Positions 55,465 to 64,000 of a DNA stretch of 64,000 bases are shown in pieces. The DNA is from Saprospiraceae bacterium (GTDB taxonomy: Bacteria; Bacteroidota; Bacteroidia; Chitinophagales; Saprospiraceae). A model generated the notes under the pieces. The model was not told the origin of the DNA. It saw only the letters and a program-made list of their open reading frames with translations, and made no database searches. The position numbers were made by a program, and so were the translations under genes. Within the stretch, counting starts at the first letter, position 1. Each line of letters opens with the position of its first letter. The DNA lies in assembly GCA_022448995.1 (NCBI GenBank), contig JAKVCT010000003.1, forward strand, positions 1-64,000, read 5' to 3'.

Positions 55465-55866
55465 ATGAAAAATTATAAAGTCTTGTTTGTCATACTTCTA
55501 GGTGTTATATTAATGAGCTCTTGTGGTCAAAAGTATGGTGACGGAAAATTGGTCTATGATACCTATTGCGAAAACTGCCATATGGAAGATGGCAAGGGGT
55601 TAGAGGAGCTTTACCCACCTTTGGCCAATTCTGATTATTTGCGCAATGGTGGTGCTGCTATTGCTTGCCTAATTCGAAATGGTGCGCATGAGAAAATGTT
55701 GGTAAATGGCATTGAGTTTAACAATGCGATGCCAGCAAATCCCAAAATTACATTGATAGAAATGACTAATCTATTGAATTATATCAACAATGCATGGGGC
55801 AATAGCAATGGTTTTACAAATATGAGAGACATTGAAACCGTTTTAGATGCCTGTCAACCCCAATAA
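55465..55866 (+). CDS. Lipid-anchored c-type cytochrome
   Basis: This 133-residue protein has a lipobox ending MSSC (Cys 20) and one haem c site, CENCH (35-39). The segment LYPPLANSDYL and a later Met in NNAMPANP (about 93) supply the expected class I cytochrome c fold and distal ligand. It would carry electrons in the periplasm, anchored to a membrane. It is a single gene and its redox partner is not in the window. Confidence 0.92.
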   Translation: MKNYKVLFVILLGVILMSSCGQKYGDGKLVYDTYCENCHMEDGKGLEELYPPLANSDYLRNGGAAIACLIRNGAHEKMLVNGIEFNNAMPANPKITLIEMTNLLNYINNAWGNSNGFTNMRDIETVLDACQPQ

Positions 55867-55961
55867 CGACCAGTAAATGCTTTGAGCTTGTATGAAAGTA
55901 GCTTTACACTGATTTTCGAATACTCATAAATTCATCTATCATTTATTCTTAGACCTTTTGT

Positions 55962-56573
55962 CTAAAAATCTCCTAAACCTGCTCGAATAAGCTCAGGATT
56001 TCCTGTTGTACAATCTAGAATAGTAGACGGAATATTTCCTCCAAAACCACCATCAATTACTACATCTACTAGATTTTTATACTCATCCCAGATATCCTCT
56101 GGATCAGTTGGATATTCGATGACATCATCATCTGTATTCTTGATTGAGGTAGACATAAGTGGACTTCCAAGCTGTTCAACAAGTTCTTGAACAATAGCCG
56201 TATTGGGAACACGTATACCCACTGTTTTTTTCTTATTTTTTAGCATCTTGGGAACCTGATTATTGGCATTTAAGATGAAGGTATAGGGACCAGGTAGTAG
56301 ACGTCGCATAGCCTTATATATATTATTGCTAAACGGTTTGGTATAGTTAGAAATATTGCTTAAGTCACTACAAATAAAAGAGAAGTTGGCTTTCTGTGGC
56401 TTGATACCCTTAATTCTGCAGATACGTTCTACTGCCTTATTATTTGTGATGTCACAACCCAAACCATAAATTGTATCTGTAGGGTAGATAATAACTCCAC
56501 CATCTTTTAATATATTGATAACCTGCTGTATCTTACGTGGCTGAGGATTATCTGGATGTATTCGTAAAAACAT
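55962..56573 (-). CDS. Sua5/YciO/YrdC-family protein, threonylcarbamoyl-AMP synthase type
   Basis: This 203-residue protein has the YrdC fold with the nucleotide-binding IIYPTDTIYGLGCD (about 28-41), KPQKANFSFIC, LLPGPYTFIL, VGIRVPN and PSTILDCT near the end. Members make threonylcarbamoyl-AMP for the t6A37 modification of tRNA. The YciO branch is of less certain function, and this protein could belong to either. Its possible tRNA role is notable beside the tRNA locus about 10 kb away, but no direct link is visible. Confidence 0.9.
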   Translation of the reverse strand: MFLRIHPDNPQPRKIQQVINILKDGGVIIYPTDTIYGLGCDITNNKAVERICRIKGIKPQKANFSFICSDLSNISNYTKPFSNNIYKAMRRLLPGPYTFILNANNQVPKMLKNKKKTVGIRVPNTAIVQELVEQLGSPLMSTSIKNTDDDVIEYPTDPEDIWDEYKNLVDVVIDGGFGGNIPSTILDCTTGNPELIRAGLGDF

Positions 56574-57160
56574 AGTATTTTCTAATTATTTTGGTGATTT
56601 AAGTAAGTAGGTGGACCTAATTATTACAAGAGTATGTCTAAAACTAGCTATTTACAGCAGTTCGTAGGTTTTTTTGCTTTGCAGAGCACCTTTGATGTTA
56701 GCTTTACGGAGTCTTTCAAGGTTTGTTATCAAATTAAAAATCAACGAACGATTAAGATCTAAGGACAAGACAATAAACTAGCACAATGAAGTTGATGCCA
56801 TGAAGATAATTTTTTAACAACTTTATCAATTACTGACACACAAGTTCAAGCACAGGTGAGCATAACCACAAAGATCATGTTTTTTTGTTAAAAAACATAA
56901 CAAGTTTGTTCTTTTGGGGTATCTAGATCACTGTCTAAAGTATATATCCTAAACGAATAGGTTGTTAACGAGACTATCTAAAAAGGTGAAATTTAATCCG
57001 AAGGATCAATATAGTATTCGCCTTGCAGTACCTTTCAGCGTTTATGAAAAAGTAAAAAAGTAATTGTGACCACCTACTTATGTATTTTAATCTGCTCCTA
57101 AACCAAGTGCTTGATTTGCTGTTCTCAGCATATTCAAGTACTCTAAAACAATACTAATAT
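56574..57160. repeat. Nested repeat cluster bounded by R2 ends
   Basis: An R2 left end starts at 56601 and an inverted R2 right end closes at 57080, 480 bp apart. Between them lie an R3 element (56658-56753), an R1 half (GAAGTTGATGCCATGAAGAT to AACAACTTT, about 56786-56822) and a CTATCTAAAAAGG block (about 56970). No gene is present. Confidence 0.6.
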
Positions 57161-57952
57161 ATGAAGACAGTTCGCATGATGGCGTTGCTCAATACCTTAG
57201 GTTTTATTGCGACTATTACGCTCAACACATTAGCCAATGCATTACCACTTAATGGGATGACTACAGGAGAACTCTCTGCTGCTTATCCTAATCTTTTTGT
57301 TCCTGCTGGATTTACTTTCTCGATTTGGGGAGTGATTTATTTATGGGTATTAATTTTTGTGGTTTATCAGAATGTGAAAGCTTTTTCCAAACAAACTACA
57401 GAGACAGATTTAGGATTTCTAAAGCAGTTAAATTATGGATTTTTCTTCTCTTGTTTAGCAAATGCTATTTGGATTGTAGCTTGGCATTATCAATATGTTT
57501 TATTATCGTTAGTTATCATGCTTTTATTACTGGGCAGTCTGATCTACATCTATCAACGTCTACAGATAGGTATTCGAAAGGTAAGTAGAAAAGAGAAGCT
57601 CCTTGTTCATGCACCTTTCAGTATTTATCTAGGTTGGATCACTGTAGCTACTATAGCCAATACGACTGCATTCCTAGTTCATATTAATTGGGATGCTTTT
57701 GGAATTTTACCAGAAATTTGGACAACAGTAATGCTAGCAATTGGGACAGTGATCGGCTTAAATATTGTTGGCAAAAGAAAAGATCCTGCCTATGGACTAG
57801 TGATTGTTTGGGCATATTTTGGGATTGTTGCCAAACGAATGAATCTGGGGATGGAATGGACACATATGATTGTACTCACAGCGTTAATAGGAATGACTTT
57901 AGTCGGTATTTTAGCTTTAGGGCAATTATTTCGACCAAGTTCCAATTCCTAA
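57161..57952 (+). CDS. TspO/MBR-like membrane protein
   Basis: This 263-residue protein has about seven membrane spans. The N-terminal part with PAGFTFSIWGVIYLW and the Trp-rich SCLANAIWIVAWHY segment match the tryptophan-rich sensory (TspO/MBR) family, which binds tetrapyrroles or sterol-like ligands. It is longer than classic TspO (about 160 residues), having extra spans at the C-terminus. Function is uncertain. It is a single gene. Confidence 0.85.
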   Translation: MKTVRMMALLNTLGFIATITLNTLANALPLNGMTTGELSAAYPNLFVPAGFTFSIWGVIYLWVLIFVVYQNVKAFSKQTTETDLGFLKQLNYGFFFSCLANAIWIVAWHYQYVLLSLVIMLLLLGSLIYIYQRLQIGIRKVSRKEKLLVHAPFSIYLGWITVATIANTTAFLVHINWDAFGILPEIWTTVMLAIGTVIGLNIVGKRKDPAYGLVIVWAYFGIVAKRMNLGMEWTHMIVLTALIGMTLVGILALGQLFRPSSNS

Positions 57953-58376
57953 CCCCTTAATGACAAGTACCTAGTTAGGGATATTCTACTTTGATTAAAT
58001 GGCACTGTTCAATAGCTCAAGCCTAAACATGCTCTAAATTCAAAATTTGTATGTAACTTTAATATTTCTATCCCAGTATGCTTAGATTCTTACATACTAT
58101 TACTAAGAGTATGTCAAAAATTAGTGTATTGGTTCAAATTACATTCATATGAATTGATAGTTCGTTGATTTTTTAATTTTCTAACAAACCCTGAAAGGCT
58201 CAACGCAGTTAAAATTGAAAAAATATCTTTTTTACTGCTTGATAATCAGGATTTTATAAAATCTAATCAATTTTATTTATCCTATTGGTTATCAATTAGT
58301 TACGAAAAATCTACGAACTATTGATGAATAATTAAGATAATTTTAAGCAACATCAAGCTCTAAATAGAAGTACAAC
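57953..58376. other. Intergenic spacer with an R3 element
   Basis: This 424-bp gap holds AGAGTATGTCAAAAATTAG near 58109 and the R3 element 58157-58321, then a decayed R1 end (AATTTTAAGCAACATC, about 58336). No gene is seen. Confidence 0.5.
58157..58321. repeat. R3 element with terminal inverted repeats, 165 bp
   Basis: The left end ATAGTTCGTTGATTTTT and right end AAAAATCTACGAACTAT match as inverted repeats at 16 of 17 positions. The interior has a reverse GC-rich core (ACCCTGAAAGGCTCAACGCA) and TTGATAATCAGGATTTTATA. Related copies are at 8555 and 56658, and partial ones in several other spacers. Confidence 0.7.
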
Positions 58377-59210
58377 ATGCAATATATTGAATTACATTTT
58401 TCTGATTTTGATTGTTCCTCAGAATTAATCATGGCTCACCTTTACACGTACGATTTTACAGGATTTGAGGAAGTAGGGCAAGGACAACTTATAGCTTATC
58501 TAGCTGTAACTAACTATACTAGTGCACTCCAAGAAGAACTTTCTATATTAAAACAAAAATATGCTCTCCAAATTGTTAAAAAAGAGATTCAAGATCAGAA
58601 TTGGAATGCAGAATGGGAAAAAGACTATCAGCCCGTTTGTGTCGATCAGTTTTGTAGGATTCGGGCAGAGTTTCACAAGCCTTCTAGTAGGTTTGAGCAT
58701 GAAATTCTAATCACTCCTCAGATGTCTTTTGGGACAGGACATCATGCAACAACTTATATGATGATTAAGCAAATGAACCAAACCATATGGACAGATCAAA
58801 ACGTTTTAGATTATGGTTGTGGGACAGGTGTTCTAGCTATTTTGGCAGTTAAATTAGGGGCAAAACATGCAGATGCCATTGATATTGACTATTGGGCTTA
58901 TGAGAATACTAAGGTCAATAGTATCAAAAATGCTACAGAAACAAAAATCAAAGTAGGGCATGGTGACCTCAGTCAGATTACCTCATCTACTTATAGTAGA
59001 ATTCTTGCTAATATCAATCGCAATACTATTTTAGAAAGTTTGGATGAATTGAGTAAACGTCTTCTTCCAGAGGGAGAGTTATTCTGTTCTGGTTTCTTGA
59101 TAGAAGAACAAGACATGATTAGAGAAAAAGCCAAACAATATGGGCTTTCTTTTCAGCGTTCTATGCAGAGAGAACAGTGGGCTTCTATGGTTTTTCAAAA
59201 AGATCTGTGA
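58377..59210 (+). CDS. prmA: Ribosomal protein L11 methyltransferase
   Basis: This 277-residue PrmA would trimethylate ribosomal protein L11 using S-adenosylmethionine. The N-terminal substrate-binding domain (about 1-100) precedes the methyltransferase domain. The latter has TPQMSFGTGHHATT, the SAM loop LDYGCGTGVLAILA (about 143), AIDIDYWA and ILANINRNTI. Length is slightly short but complete. It is a single gene. Confidence 0.95.
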   Translation: MQYIELHFSDFDCSSELIMAHLYTYDFTGFEEVGQGQLIAYLAVTNYTSALQEELSILKQKYALQIVKKEIQDQNWNAEWEKDYQPVCVDQFCRIRAEFHKPSSRFEHEILITPQMSFGTGHHATTYMMIKQMNQTIWTDQNVLDYGCGTGVLAILAVKLGAKHADAIDIDYWAYENTKVNSIKNATETKIKVGHGDLSQITSSTYSRILANINRNTILESLDELSKRLLPEGELFCSGFLIEEQDMIREKAKQYGLSFQRSMQREQWASMVFQKDL

Positions 59211-59583
59211 AATAACCTTCAATAAAAATGGTTATTAGGAATTGACTCGTGATCATTCTCAAAGAAACAGAGACTTTTTATGCAACAAAATGTGCCATAT
59301 CATTCTCTAACACAATATTAGTATATAGAAGTTGTTTAAAAATCATCTGAATTTCTGCATTAAATCTAATTCTTAAACAACTTCATACAATAAATTTTAA
59401 GACTCTGTAAAAGTGTTATCATTAGTTGATAATTAACTTCCAGTACCTTTGTTTTTCTAATAACATACCCTGTCTAAGCTGTTGATTATTAGTGATGAAC
59501 TACTTGCTTATCCCAATCTAACTACTTGGTCCTTTATATACGACTGATGTCTAATAATTAGTCAACCAACTAACACAACAAAT
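59211..59583. other. Intergenic spacer with an R1 element
   Basis: This 373-bp gap contains a weak hairpin after prmA (AATAACC and GGTTATT, 59212-59238) and the reverse R1 copy at 59328-59384. The promoter of the large gene that follows should lie to its right. Confidence 0.5.
59328..59384 (-). repeat. R1 element, 57 bp, reverse copy
   Basis: Read on the minus strand it is identical at all 57 positions to 22172-22228. It has the same perfect 12-bp terminal inverted repeat GAAGTTGTTTAA. Confidence 0.85.
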
Positions 59584-62500
59584 ATGAAAACACTAAACCT
59601 AATTATTTTCTTAATACTTTCTCTAGGAAGTCTATCTACCATTCTTGCACAAGTAGATACTACTGCCATTCCATTAAAGGCAGATGTGATGATGAAATCG
59701 TTAGAGGAAATCATGGAGTATCAAAATCGAGAAGAATCTCTAAAAGTTCTTGATGAGTTCAAGAAAAATGTCAAGACTAGACGAATTACAGATCAGCATT
59801 ATCAGGGAATTTATGTTTTGGGAAATGCAATGGTTAAGCGCAAAATGAAGCGTTACACCTATTTTAGACATCTCTTGGCTACGGTTAATACCTTTGCTAA
59901 AAACAATAATCTAAGTACTAAATACTTTGACAATTGGATTCAATTATCTATTGATGTACTGAAAGATGTACCTGTGGGAAAATATCGAGCTTTTGAATCC
60001 TATTTACAGTTTTCTTTAGCCTTTTTTAACGAAGGAGCTTTGTACAATAAGTCAAAGGGAGGGCATACATGGAAGGCTGAAAGTCAGGATTTTAAAATGA
60101 GTTACGAAAATCAACAGCTCAAAATTTACTATACAAATACTCGCCTAGTTTGTTTCAATCGTAAAGATTCCTTGACTATTATCAATGCAAAAGGGGTATA
60201 TATTCCACTACAAGAAAAATGGATTGGTGAAACTGGACGAGTCGAGTGGAACCAAACAGGTTCAATGGATGCATATTGTGATATCAAAGATTATACGATT
60301 AGTACCAAAGATGTAGAGTATTCTTGTGATAATGCCGTACTGAATTATCCTTCAGTGTTCAATATGTCTATTGAAGGGCGTTTATCTGATAGGATTATCA
60401 AACGTATGGTGGAAAATAAGGATAATAAGGGAAAAATTACGTACAGTTTACCCGTAACTTTAGCGTATCCTCGTTTTGAGTCATCTAGGCGAGATATTGA
60501 TATTGAGGATATTGGAGAAGGAGTTAGTTATGTTGGTGGATTTACGATGCAAGGAAGTGTCGTCAAAGGTTATGGAAGTTCTTCAGAACGTTCTACTGTA
60601 TATATTGAGAACAAAGAAGGACAACAGATTGCTAAGATTATTGCAGAGGACTTTGATATTACAAGGGGGGAACGGATTTTATCAGGAGAGGCTGAGATTG
60701 TTCTATACTTACATACAGACAACGGGATTGATTCTCTTTATCACCCTAATATCAAGTGTATCTATGATATCAAGACCCGTAATCTACAACTACTAAGAGG
60801 GGAATCACAAGAGTCTAGAGTACCTTTTTACAATTCATTGCAGGAGGTAGAAATGAATTGTAGAAAGATTGAATGGGCAATTGATACCGATGATATTAAG
60901 ATTGGGGATAATGCCTCTGGTGTGGAATTTGATTCAGAATCTTACTTTGATAAATTGATTTGGGAAAAGTATCAAACCATTACTACTATTAATCCATTAG
61001 TAAAGTTTGCATTATATTCTGAAAAAATTGCCCAGTTTAATGAGGAAAATGAAGAGAATCTCTTAGAGGAATATTTAGAATGTGAGCGTTTTCAGCGTGA
61101 GGAAGTTCCTGAAGAGATGCGTGTACCTTGCGAAATGCCGGAATCTGTCTATGGTGAACCACGAACATTGCACGGAGATTCTCTAGCACGTTTATTGGAT
61201 AAGCGCGTAGAGAAGTTAATGATGTTGACTCCAAGTGAAATGAAGGAGATTGAGCAAAACATTAAGGAAAAATTTGGGACGCGCAACTACAAGAATTCTC
61301 CAAATTTCCACAATTTCATGAATACAACCTTGGATGTAACAAAATTGACGGAAAAAACAAGTAACCCTGCTCCTTCTCATGACTTATCAAATACCTTAAA
61401 TATGTTTCTGGAGATGGTAAAGGATGGTTTTGCAGTATATAACGATGTAGATTCTTCTTTAACTCTGCGAGATAAGCTTTTTCACTATGCTAAGGCAAGT
61501 AATATCAGAGATACAGATCATGACTATGATATGATTCGTCTGAAATCTACAGCCTCCAAGAAGAGTAAACGAAACGAAAATGCCGTACTGAATATCAAGG
61601 AAGGGGCTATTCAGACAGAAGGGGTGCAGTTTTTTACCTTGAGTGATTCGCAGCAAGTAATTGCTCAGCCTTATCAAGGAAAGGTAAAGATGAAAAAGGG
61701 ACGAGATATGGATTTTGATGGAATTCTCAAAGGTGGATTTCTAAACTTTACGGGGGAAGGCTTCCATTTCTCATACAATAACTTTGATGTCTTTATGGAT
61801 TCCATCAATTTCATTGATATTTTTATTTATGAGCGTGCAAGAAATGAAAATGGTTGGGCAACACCACAACGAATGCAAGATGCAATGACAGGAATTTATT
61901 CTACACATAAAGAACCTGTGAATAGTGTTATTGAGGAAACTACAGGATTACTCTTGATTGATGCTCCAAGTAATAAGTCTGGACGTAAAAATAGTATTCC
62001 TTATCTTCCTTCTTTTGAAAGTTTAGGCAAGGCTAAGGTGTTTTATGATAAACGAAACAGACAAGGAGAAGGAACATACCCACGAGAGAGTTTTTATTAT
62101 GAATTAGAACCATTTATTCTTGATTCTTTGGATAAAATTGATCCAGATGATCTGATTTTTGATGGCCGTTTGGTCTCTGCTGATATTTTTCCAGAGGTTA
62201 CAGAAGAGCTACGTATGATGTATCACGATTTATCCTTAGGGTTTGAGGCTGAAACCAAAGATAAGGATGGAGAAGAAGGATATCCTATTTATCTAAGAGA
62301 AAATCCAGGAGAGGGTAAGGGGCGTTTCAAAGGTTTGTTTGGGGTAAGTAATGAAGGGTTAATTGGTCTAGGACGATTGAATTACTTGGGGGCAACTATT
62401 GAATCTGAGTACATTGAGTTCTTACCAGAACTATTCCGGGCAGAAGATGTAGATAGTTTTTCCCTGGAAGAATCTAATCAAAATGGAGTAGAATATCCAT

Positions 62501-64000
62501 CAGTTGCAGGAGAACAGGTGAAAATTGGTTGGGCACCTTACAGTGATAGTATGCATATTGAATCTGCTGTAGTTGAGGGGGTACCTTTTTCGTTTTTTGG
62601 AAAGGATAGTTTTTCATTGGAGGGATCTTTGACTTTGACTCCTGACGGATTGCTAGGACAAGGAATTTTTGATTGGCCTGAAGCAAGATTAGAATCTAAT
62701 CCTGGGGGAGATTTTAAGTTTGGAACTTCCAAAATTGAGTCCCCTTCCACAAAGGTAATGATTCGCGCAATGGGAGAACAAGGCTTAGGTTTTGAGAATG
62801 ATAATGTAGATGCTGTAGTTGACTTTGAAAAGCAACGAGGGGATTTTACTTCCAATGAGAAGGATCTAAGTACGGACCTACCTTACAATAATTACAAAAC
62901 GTCTCTTGATCGTTTCCATTGGGATATGGCTACACAACATATATTTATGGATGCTTCTGAAGGAAAAACGGGCTTTTTCTTAGCTACAGAACAGAGTCAA
63001 GATTCACTCTTTTTCTTAGGCGAAAAAGCAGACTACGACTTAAATACAGGGTTGTTGCAGATCGATGGAGTTGACCATATTCGCGTAGCAGATGCGTTTA
63101 TTTACCCCAAAGACAAACATGTAGAAATTGAAGAAAGTGCCCATATGCGTACTTTAACTGATTCTGAGATTGTTGCAGACACTAGTAACAAGAATCACGT
63201 GATTCAGCGAGCTACTATCAATGTTTTGAGTAGAACAGAATACAAGGCAGAGGGATTTTTGGAGTTTGATGTAGAGCATCAGAAGCAGGAGATTGAGTTT
63301 GCTAATATTCAGGTAGCACAAGAGGGAACGGGTAAGTATGTAACCAAGGGAAGTGGTATGATCTACGAGAATGATAGTTTCTATCTAGACAGACGAACTC
63401 GATTTAAGGGAGAGGTAAAGTTAAGTGCAGATTCTAAAAATTTGACATTTAAGGGGTTCTCTAAAATCAATTCTGATGTGATTCCTACACAAGAGTGGTT
63501 TGAGATTGACTCTAGAATCGATAAAAAAGACGTATCTATTGTTTATGATCATCCCAAGAATCCTTCGGGAGAAACCTTAAATGTGGGCTTGTATCTTAGT
63601 ATGGATTCTCTGGTTTTATATCCTGCTGTCTTGGCTCCCAAAAAATCTTTATCTGATCGTGGTGTATTTTCCACTACTGGAATTATTAAATATGATAGTA
63701 AGACAGAAGTCTATTTATTTGGAGATTCTGCAAAAGTATTAGAAGATGCTATGTCTGGGAAGTTAATGACTATCTCTGAGAAAAATAGTAAGGTTGTAGC
63801 AGAGGGACGTTTTGATTTTAATCGTGGATTTAATGGCGCAAAAATTTATCCTGTAAAAGTAGATGCCATTGGTACCTTTGATTTCTTCTTGAATGAGGAA
63901 AGTGATTATCGTTTTGATATGGCAATGAATCTAGATTTCTATTTACCTTCATCTCTATTAGATATGGTTTATGACGATTTAGCGAGTGATCCTGATATTG
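59584..64000 (+). CDS. Giant exported protein, truncated by the window edge
   Basis: From the ATG at 59584 the frame is open to the end of the window, giving at least 1472 residues without a stop. It begins with a signal peptide (MKTLNLIIFLILSLG to TILAQ). A helical region (about 25-140) follows, then a very long beta-rich part with many Gly/Asp strands. Repeated themes include NAVLNYPSVFNMSIEGRLS, VEGVPFSFFGKDSFSLEG and GLYLSMDSLVLYPAVL. Recurrent SxDS and FDG turns suggest an extended beta solenoid or propeller. No enzyme motif is seen. Large envelope proteins of this kind occur in Saprospirales-type genomes (inference). The family is unknown to me. Confidence 0.88.
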   Translation, partial: MKTLNLIIFLILSLGSLSTILAQVDTTAIPLKADVMMKSLEEIMEYQNREESLKVLDEFKKNVKTRRITDQHYQGIYVLGNAMVKRKMKRYTYFRHLLATVNTFAKNNNLSTKYFDNWIQLSIDVLKDVPVGKYRAFESYLQFSLAFFNEGALYNKSKGGHTWKAESQDFKMSYENQQLKIYYTNTRLVCFNRKDSLTIINAKGVYIPLQEKWIGETGRVEWNQTGSMDAYCDIKDYTISTKDVEYSCDNAVLNYPSVFNMSIEGRLSDRIIKRMVENKDNKGKITYSLPVTLAYPRFESSRRDIDIEDIGEGVSYVGGFTMQGSVVKGYGSSSERSTVYIENKEGQQIAKIIAEDFDITRGERILSGEAEIVLYLHTDNGIDSLYHPNIKCIYDIKTRNLQLLRGESQESRVPFYNSLQEVEMNCRKIEWAIDTDDIKIGDNASGVEFDSESYFDKLIWEKYQTITTINPLVKFALYSEKIAQFNEENEENLLEEYLECERFQREEVPEEMRVPCEMPESVYGEPRTLHGDSLARLLDKRVEKLMMLTPSEMKEIEQNIKEKFGTRNYKNSPNFHNFMNTTLDVTKLTEKTSNPAPSHDLSNTLNMFLEMVKDGFAVYNDVDSSLTLRDKLFHYAKASNIRDTDHDYDMIRLKSTASKKSKRNENAVLNIKEGAIQTEGVQFFTLSDSQQVIAQPYQGKVKMKKGRDMDFDGILKGGFLNFTGEGFHFSYNNFDVFMDSINFIDIFIYERARNENGWATPQRMQDAMTGIYSTHKEPVNSVIEETTGLLLIDAPSNKSGRKNSIPYLPSFESLGKAKVFYDKRNRQGEGTYPRESFYYELEPFILDSLDKIDPDDLIFDGRLVSADIFPEVTEELRMMYHDLSLGFEAETKDKDGEEGYPIYLRENPGEGKGRFKGLFGVSNEGLIGLGRLNYLGATIESEYIEFLPELFRAEDVDSFSLEESNQNGVEYPSVAGEQVKIGWAPYSDSMHIESAVVEGVPFSFFGKDSFSLEGSLTLTPDGLLGQGIFDWPEARLESNPGGDFKFGTSKIESPSTKVMIRAMGEQGLGFENDNVDAVVDFEKQRGDFTSNEKDLSTDLPYNNYKTSLDRFHWDMATQHIFMDASEGKTGFFLATEQSQDSLFFLGEKADYDLNTGLLQIDGVDHIRVADAFIYPKDKHVEIEESAHMRTLTDSEIVADTSNKNHVIQRATINVLSRTEYKAEGFLEFDVEHQKQEIEFANIQVAQEGTGKYVTKGSGMIYENDSFYLDRRTRFKGEVKLSADSKNLTFKGFSKINSDVIPTQEWFEIDSRIDKKDVSIVYDHPKNPSGETLNVGLYLSMDSLVLYPAVLAPKKSLSDRGVFSTTGIIKYDSKTEVYLFGDSAKVLEDAMSGKLMTISEKNSKVVAEGRFDFNRGFNGAKIYPVKVDAIGTFDFFLNEESDYRFDMAMNLDFYLPSSLLDMVYDDLASDPDI

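Noticed and set aside
60476-60796. 106-codon open frame inside the giant gene
   Set aside because: It is in another frame of the continuous reading frame that starts at 59584.
1-64000. CRISPR array, IS transposase or prophage
   Set aside because: No regularly spaced direct repeats, transposase motifs or phage structural genes were seen. The repeats present are short, irregular and intergenic.

Overview
The window looks like chromosome from a low-GC marine-type Bacteroidota, most plausibly a Saprospirales relative such as Aureispira (inference). The reasons are AT-rich spacers, signal peptides ending in a Q, lipoprotein and beta-barrel families typical of the phylum, an ECF sigma factor followed by a single-span membrane partner, a tricorn-type S41 protease, DUF6089-like porins and a POT transporter. 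There is no rRNA operon, CRISPR array, prophage or IS transposase.

Layout. 1-8.5 kb holds a secreted WD40 protein, a lipoprotein, an FKBP isomerase and a large membrane-anchored nSTAND-type NTPase whose WD40 half is a paralogue of the secreted protein. 8.7-13.4 kb has thymidine kinase, an M42 aminopeptidase with a UbiA-like membrane protein, and two tandem signal peptidase II genes. 14.5-28.2 kb carries a pair of related secreted proteins, an esterase, the tricorn-type protease with a small membrane protein, a TlpA-like thioredoxin, the ECF sigma unit and secreted proteins of unknown role. 28.9-41.3 kb has an MBL-fold hydrolase, a DUF58 protein, a leucine-rich-repeat protein, a POT transporter, a von Willebrand A protein and an orphan MutA-like gene. 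41.7-49.8 kb has a sugar nucleotidyltransferase, rsmG, an unusual protein-plus-RNA locus, pepA and pdxA. 50.3-64 kb has a TPR-like protein, two DUF6089-like barrels, a Crp regulator with a membrane protein, a cytochrome c, a TsaC-type protein, a TspO-like protein, prmA and a giant secreted protein that runs off the right edge.

The most unusual feature is at 44.8-46.2 kb. A 249-residue protein of unknown family is followed by two tandem hairpins that differ by compensatory changes, then by what reads as a circularly permuted tRNA gene, a tRNA-Ile(GAT) and an intrinsic terminator. In the permuted gene the 3' half (T arm and acceptor) lies upstream of the 5' half (acceptor and D arm). The two halves rebuild a complete cloverleaf with G3-U70, broken in the anticodon loop, and the outer flanks can form a 12-bp helix next to the break. 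I know of no standard bacterial enzyme that would join such halves.

The spacers are also littered with short palindromic repeats of at least three families. They include a 57-bp element present twice, identical and in opposite orientation, and nested copies in one spacer. None of these was seen inside a coding region.
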